A DNA stretch of 64,000 bases from assembly GCA_020796225.1 (NCBI GenBank), contig CM036758.1, forward strand, positions 71,796,366 to 71,860,365. Direction: 5' to 3'. Shown in pieces: positions 63,537 to 64,000 of the stretch (position 1 is its first letter; the number at the start of each line of letters is the position of its first letter). The notes beneath the pieces were generated by a model. That model worked only from the letters and a program-made list of their open reading frames with translations, had not been told where the DNA came from and ran no database searches. The stretch is from Arion vulgaris (lineage: Eukaryota > Mollusca > Gastropoda > Stylommatophora > Arionidae). The position numbers and the translations under genes were made by a program.

Positions 63537-64000
63537 ATTTGTTATAGTTCCTCTTCTTATCTTCGTGATGATGTTTATTACTTCTTTTATTTATGACGAT
63601 GATTATTTATGTGGCTCTGATTTCTGCTTGAGTGCTTATCGAGACGTTGTTGCTTACTTAGGTTGTAGTCCTTCTCTTATGATTTTGGGTTTCCATTTCT
63701 CAATGTCCGGCCATCCTTGACATATTGCTTTCCTTTTCATATAGTTTTCCTTTTTATATAGTTTAAGTTGTTATAATTTGATGGTTTTCCTCTGACATGT
63801 TTATTATATGGTCTTCACAACATTCACATGATGGTACGACATAGGAAACAACCATAAATCTTTGTTCAATTTCCTTATATTTATTGATGTCTGACAGACA
63901 TACAAAAATACATCCATCTTCTTGCAATGTTTTATCTCGTTCCCTTGTTTACTCACTTTGAGTCGATATAATCGCAGCTTTTCTGCTTTGGATACGAACG
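63537..64000. other. unassigned sequence
   Basis: No gene or repeat family recognised up to the window end. Confidence 0.4.

Overview
This window looks like repeat-dominated, non-genic DNA from an invertebrate animal. No intact host protein gene, tRNA gene or rRNA gene can be supported. The organism guess rests on the repeat content: several tRNA-derived SINE families, RNase H-bearing and RTE-like LINE remains, hAT-like MITEs and a Ty3/gypsy integrase. A lophotrochozoan, perhaps a mollusc, is plausible but not provable from the sequence alone. Long open frames exist only because tandem arrays lack stops, or as shadows of dead transposons. Family names used here (SINE-A, -B, -C, -D, -F, -H, -J; MITE-E; hAT-G; LINE-1 to LINE-7) are local labels.

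Layout. 0-10 kb: SINEs of most families, 16-31 bp arrays (1.4-2.1, 2.8-3.3, 4.2-5.0 kb), an 81-bp array at 6.8-7.2 kb and a 39-bp array at 8.45-8.7 kb. 10-20 kb: an hAT-G copy, a 25-bp-like array, a SINE-H split by a 17-bp array, LINE remains, a second hAT-G, and a SINE-A pair lying tail to tail with a SINE-D nested in one member. 20-30 kb: a SINE-A tail array, 34-bp and perfect 30-bp arrays, a 900-bp 19-bp array, a trinucleotide tract, several MITE-E copies, and a LINE expanded by a 44-bp array. 30-40 kb: 40-bp, 38-bp, 20-bp and 22-bp arrays (the last inside a SINE-J) and a LINE expanded by a 16-bp array. 40-50 kb: a SINE-F nested in a MITE-E, a LINE reverse transcriptase fragment nested in a SINE-C, and microsatellites. 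50-60 kb: 23-, 24-, 20- and 23-bp arrays, a SINE-C nested in a LINE, a SINE-B nested in a SINE-A, and a 1.76-kb, 40-unit 44-bp array grown inside an RNase H-type LINE that also carries an hAT-G. 60-64 kb: an LTR with a tRNA-Leu-type primer-binding site, a 93-bp array with a repeated hairpin, and a minus-strand Ty3/gypsy integrase with a 656-bp direct duplication.

The strongest theme is minisatellite birth inside transposon copies. At least six arrays have a unit that can be read directly as a segment of the transposon around them. The second theme is a set of nested insertions with recognisable target-site duplications, which order the activity of the families. I found no convincing new gene system such as a defence, biosynthetic or CRISPR locus.
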